Of a stretch of DNA of 7,860 nucleotides, positions 6,115 to 7,860 are shown one piece after another. The position numbers and the translations under genes are program-made. Positions within the stretch are counted from its first letter, which is position 1. Each line of letters starts with the position of its first letter. The stretch is from an uncultured Eubacteriales bacterium (lineage in GTDB: Bacteria; Bacillota; Clostridia; Lachnospirales; CAG-274), in contig CAJKOJ010000077.1 in assembly GCA_905201505.1 (NCBI GenBank), positions 1 through 7,860 on the forward strand, given 5' to 3'. The notes beneath the pieces were generated by a model that saw nothing but the letters and a program-made list of their open reading frames with translations, ran no database searches and had not been told where the DNA came from.

Positions 6115-7338
6115 ATGTCTAGAAATATTATTGTAGGTCAGTCAGGTGGTCCGACTTCTGTAATTAATTCAAGTTTAGCAGGTGTTTTTCAGGCTGCAAA
6201 GGATTTAGGTGCTGACAAAATTTATGGTATGAGAAATGGTATAGAGGGTCTTCTCAATGAGCAGTATATTGATATGACAGATTATCTGAGAACAGCTATG
6301 GATGTTGAAATTCTTAAAAGAACACCTTCTGCTTTTTTAGGTTCCTGCCGTTTTAAACTTCCTACTGTAGATAAGAGTCCTGAAACGTATGACAGAATTA
6401 TTGAAGTATTAAGAAAGCTTGATATTCAGCATTTCTTTTATATCGGCGGAAATGATTCTATGGATACAATAAAACAGTTAAGTGAGTATGCTAAGGATAA
6501 GAATATTACTGACATTACATTTATGGGTGTACCTAAGACTATTGACAATGATCTTGCTGTTACAGACCATACACCAGGTTATGGTTCTGCAGCAAAATAT
6601 ATTGGTACAACAATTAAGGAATTGTCAAGAGATTGTGTTGTGCAGCCTATAGATGTAGTAACAATTGTAGAGATAATGGGCAGGAATGCCGGCTGGCTTG
6701 CAGCTGCAGCTGCTCTTGCTAAGGGTGAAGACTGTGAAGGTGCTGACCTTATATACTTGCCTGAAACTGTATTTGATATTGATAAATTCCTTGCTAAAAT
6801 TGAAGAGATACAAAAAACAAAAAGGCAAATTCTCGTTGCTGTATCAGAGGGTATAAAAACTGCTGACGGAAAATATGTTTGTGAAGCTTCAGCATCAAAT
6901 ATGTTGGTTGACAGTTTTGGACATAAGGCTTTGGGCGGCACAGCATCAACACTTGCAAACATCGTAGGCAGCAAGTTTGGATGTAAAACAAGACCTATTG
7001 AATTCAGTACTATACAGAGATGTGCAAGTCATATAGGTTCCCTTACTGATGTAAATGAAGCATTCCTTGTTGGTGGTCAGGTAGTTAAAGCTGCATTTGA
7101 AGGTGTAACAGGTAAGGTTGGTATTTATGTGAGAGTATCAAATAAGCCTTATATGATGAATACAGATATTTATGATGTTAATGCTATAGCAAATGTTGAA
7201 AAAACTGTTCCTCAGGAATGGATAATTAATGACGGTACATATGTATCTCAGGATGCTATTGACTATATGAGCCCATTGATTCAGGGTGAAATTACACCTT
7301 ATATGGTAAATGGTCTTCCAAAACATATTAAACTGTAA
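6115..7338 (+). CDS. pfp: Pyrophosphate-dependent 6-phosphofructokinase
   Basis: Phosphorylates fructose 6-phosphate to fructose 1,6-bisphosphate in glycolysis, using PPi rather than ATP; the PPi reaction is reversible, so it can also serve gluconeogenesis. The protein has 407 residues from the chosen start, in the range of the roughly 400-420 residue PPi enzymes of clostridia and Thermotoga and longer than the roughly 320 of ATP-dependent PfkA. Motifs are GQSGGPTSVINSS (8-20), GGNDSMDT (111-118), GVPKTIDNDL (138-147) and EIMGRNAGWLA (186-196). In ATP enzymes the second and third motifs read GGDGS and GTIDND. Here the glycine of the second motif is D114 and that of the third is K141; these two changes are the known determinants of PPi use. 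D144 and D146 of TIDND supply the catalytic base region. It has its own promoter and terminator, so it is monocistronic. The PPi assignment is inferred from these residues. Confidence 0.92.
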   Translation: MSRNIIVGQSGGPTSVINSSLAGVFQAAKDLGADKIYGMRNGIEGLLNEQYIDMTDYLRTAMDVEILKRTPSAFLGSCRFKLPTVDKSPETYDRIIEVLRKLDIQHFFYIGGNDSMDTIKQLSEYAKDKNITDITFMGVPKTIDNDLAVTDHTPGYGSAAKYIGTTIKELSRDCVVQPIDVVTIVEIMGRNAGWLAAAAALAKGEDCEGADLIYLPETVFDIDKFLAKIEEIQKTKRQILVAVSEGIKTADGKYVCEASASNMLVDSFGHKALGGTASTLANIVGSKFGCKTRPIEFSTIQRCASHIGSLTDVNEAFLVGGQVVKAAFEGVTGKVGIYVRVSNKPYMMNTDIYDVNAIANVEKTVPQEWIINDGTYVSQDAIDYMSPLIQGEITPYMVNGLPKHIKL

Positions 7339-7374
7339 TTTATTATTAAAATTATGCTTATTTAATTAATGATT

Positions 7375-7400
7375 AAGCCACAGAGTTTCTGTGGCTTTTT
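7375..7400 (+). terminator. Rho-independent terminator after the phosphofructokinase gene
   Basis: AGCCACAGA (7376-7384) pairs perfectly with TCTGTGGCT (7388-7396) around a three-base loop, followed by a short T run to 7400. It lies 36 bases after the stop codon. The T run is only four or five bases and is followed at once by six A, so some read-through into the next gene is plausible. Confidence 0.85.
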
Positions 7401-7402
7401 AA

Positions 7403-7410
7403 AAAAGGGG
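7403..7410 (+). promoter_or_regulatory. Ribosome binding site of the YihY-family gene
   Basis: AAAAGGGG begins two bases after the terminator T run. It is eight bases from an in-frame GTG (7419) and 14 bases from the ATG (7425). The spacing favours GTG as the start. Confidence 0.6.
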
Positions 7411-7418
7411 ATTTTGTT

Positions 7419-7860
7419 GTGTTAATGAAGACTTTCTTGTTTACATGTGAAGTTAAAAACAGAGTAATAAAAAATGATTTGATGACTTATGCAAACTCTC
7501 TTACATTTAAGCTTATACTTGCAATTTTCCCTTTTATTATAGCTCTTTTGACTTTGCTTGGTTTTCTTAATCTGCCTATAGATAGAATAACAAATTCCCT
7601 TGTAAATGATATGCCAAAGGAAATGGCTGATATGATAACATATTATATCAGTGATGTGCTTAGCGAGAAAAGGCTGAGTTTGTTGTCATCAAGTGCTATA
7701 ATTGCTGTTTATAGTGCATCGGCCGGATTTCATACAATGGTTAAAGGAGTTTGCAATTCTTTTGAAATAAATGAGGACAGACCATTTTTTAAAACGAGGA
7801 TTATAGGTCTTGTTTTAATGGTTATATTTGTTGTTATAATTGTGGCTACATTATATATTG
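7419..7860 (+). CDS. YihY/BrkB-family inner membrane protein, 5' part only
   Basis: An open frame runs from GTG 7419 (or ATG 7425) off the right edge, giving about 147 residues of a protein that is usually near 270-300. Numbered from the ATG, residues about 27-49 (LTFKLILAIFPFIIALLTLLGF) match the first conserved helix of the YihY/BrkB family, whose hallmark is a small-residue stretch then a helix with FP in its middle. Two more hydrophobic segments lie at about 84-105 and 124-145, separated by a short loop holding FEINEDRPFFKTR (113-125). The family was once called ribonuclease BN, but that enzyme activity belongs to a different gene; its members are integral membrane proteins of uncertain role. 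No promoter is evident between the preceding terminator and the start. GTG is preferred for its ribosome-site spacing, though ATG cannot be excluded. Confidence 0.85.
   Translation, partial: MLMKTFLFTCEVKNRVIKNDLMTYANSLTFKLILAIFPFIIALLTLLGFLNLPIDRITNSLVNDMPKEMADMITYYISDVLSEKRLSLLSSSAIIAVYSASAGFHTMVKGVCNSFEINEDRPFFKTRIIGLVLMVIFVVIIVATLYI

Overview
The window is an AT-rich (about one-third G+C by eye), AGA-arginine-using stretch of chromosome from a low-GC Gram-positive bacterium. A clostridial member of the Bacillota, perhaps gut-associated, is the best guess. The support is strong purine-rich Shine-Dalgarno sites, sigma-A type promoters with extended -10 elements, the gdpP-rplI-dnaB gene order typical of Bacillota, a pyrophosphate-type phosphofructokinase, and a GLUG-like repeat protein. 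The species cannot be named from this alone.

Layout. Positions 3-275 hold the last 90 codons of a repeat protein with GLUG-like motifs. Next comes pheA (309-1142, prephenate dehydratase). A near-consensus promoter overlapping the end of pheA (1131-1159) drives a tight operon of gdpP (1184-2905, c-di-AMP phosphodiesterase), rplI (2907-3350, ribosomal protein L9) and dnaB (3388-4785, replicative helicase). A hairpin with A and T tracts on its two sides (4787-4825) ends this operon and also the converging aroF-type DAHP synthase gene (4829-5863, minus strand). A 251-base divergent intergenic region (5864-6114) carries one promoter for the DAHP synthase and one for a PPi-dependent phosphofructokinase (6115-7338, plus strand). 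A terminator follows at 7375-7400. The window then runs off inside a YihY/BrkB-family membrane protein gene (from 7419).

How the genes fit together. DAHP synthase opens the shikimate pathway and prephenate dehydratase closes the phenylalanine branch, so two aromatic amino acid steps flank a replication, translation and second-messenger block. The phosphofructokinase works in glycolysis, which supplies the phosphoenolpyruvate used by DAHP synthase. These are core genes. I see no phage, transposon, CRISPR array, toxin-antitoxin pair or defence system, and no evidence of a wholly new system. The points most worth a second look are a GdpP without its usual N-terminal membrane anchor, a PheA with changed residues in both signature motifs (TRF to TEF, ESRP to FSRP), and an inverted repeat beside the phosphofructokinase promoter. 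Three gene starts were chosen inside the longest open frame because the upstream start codon lies in or before the Shine-Dalgarno site.
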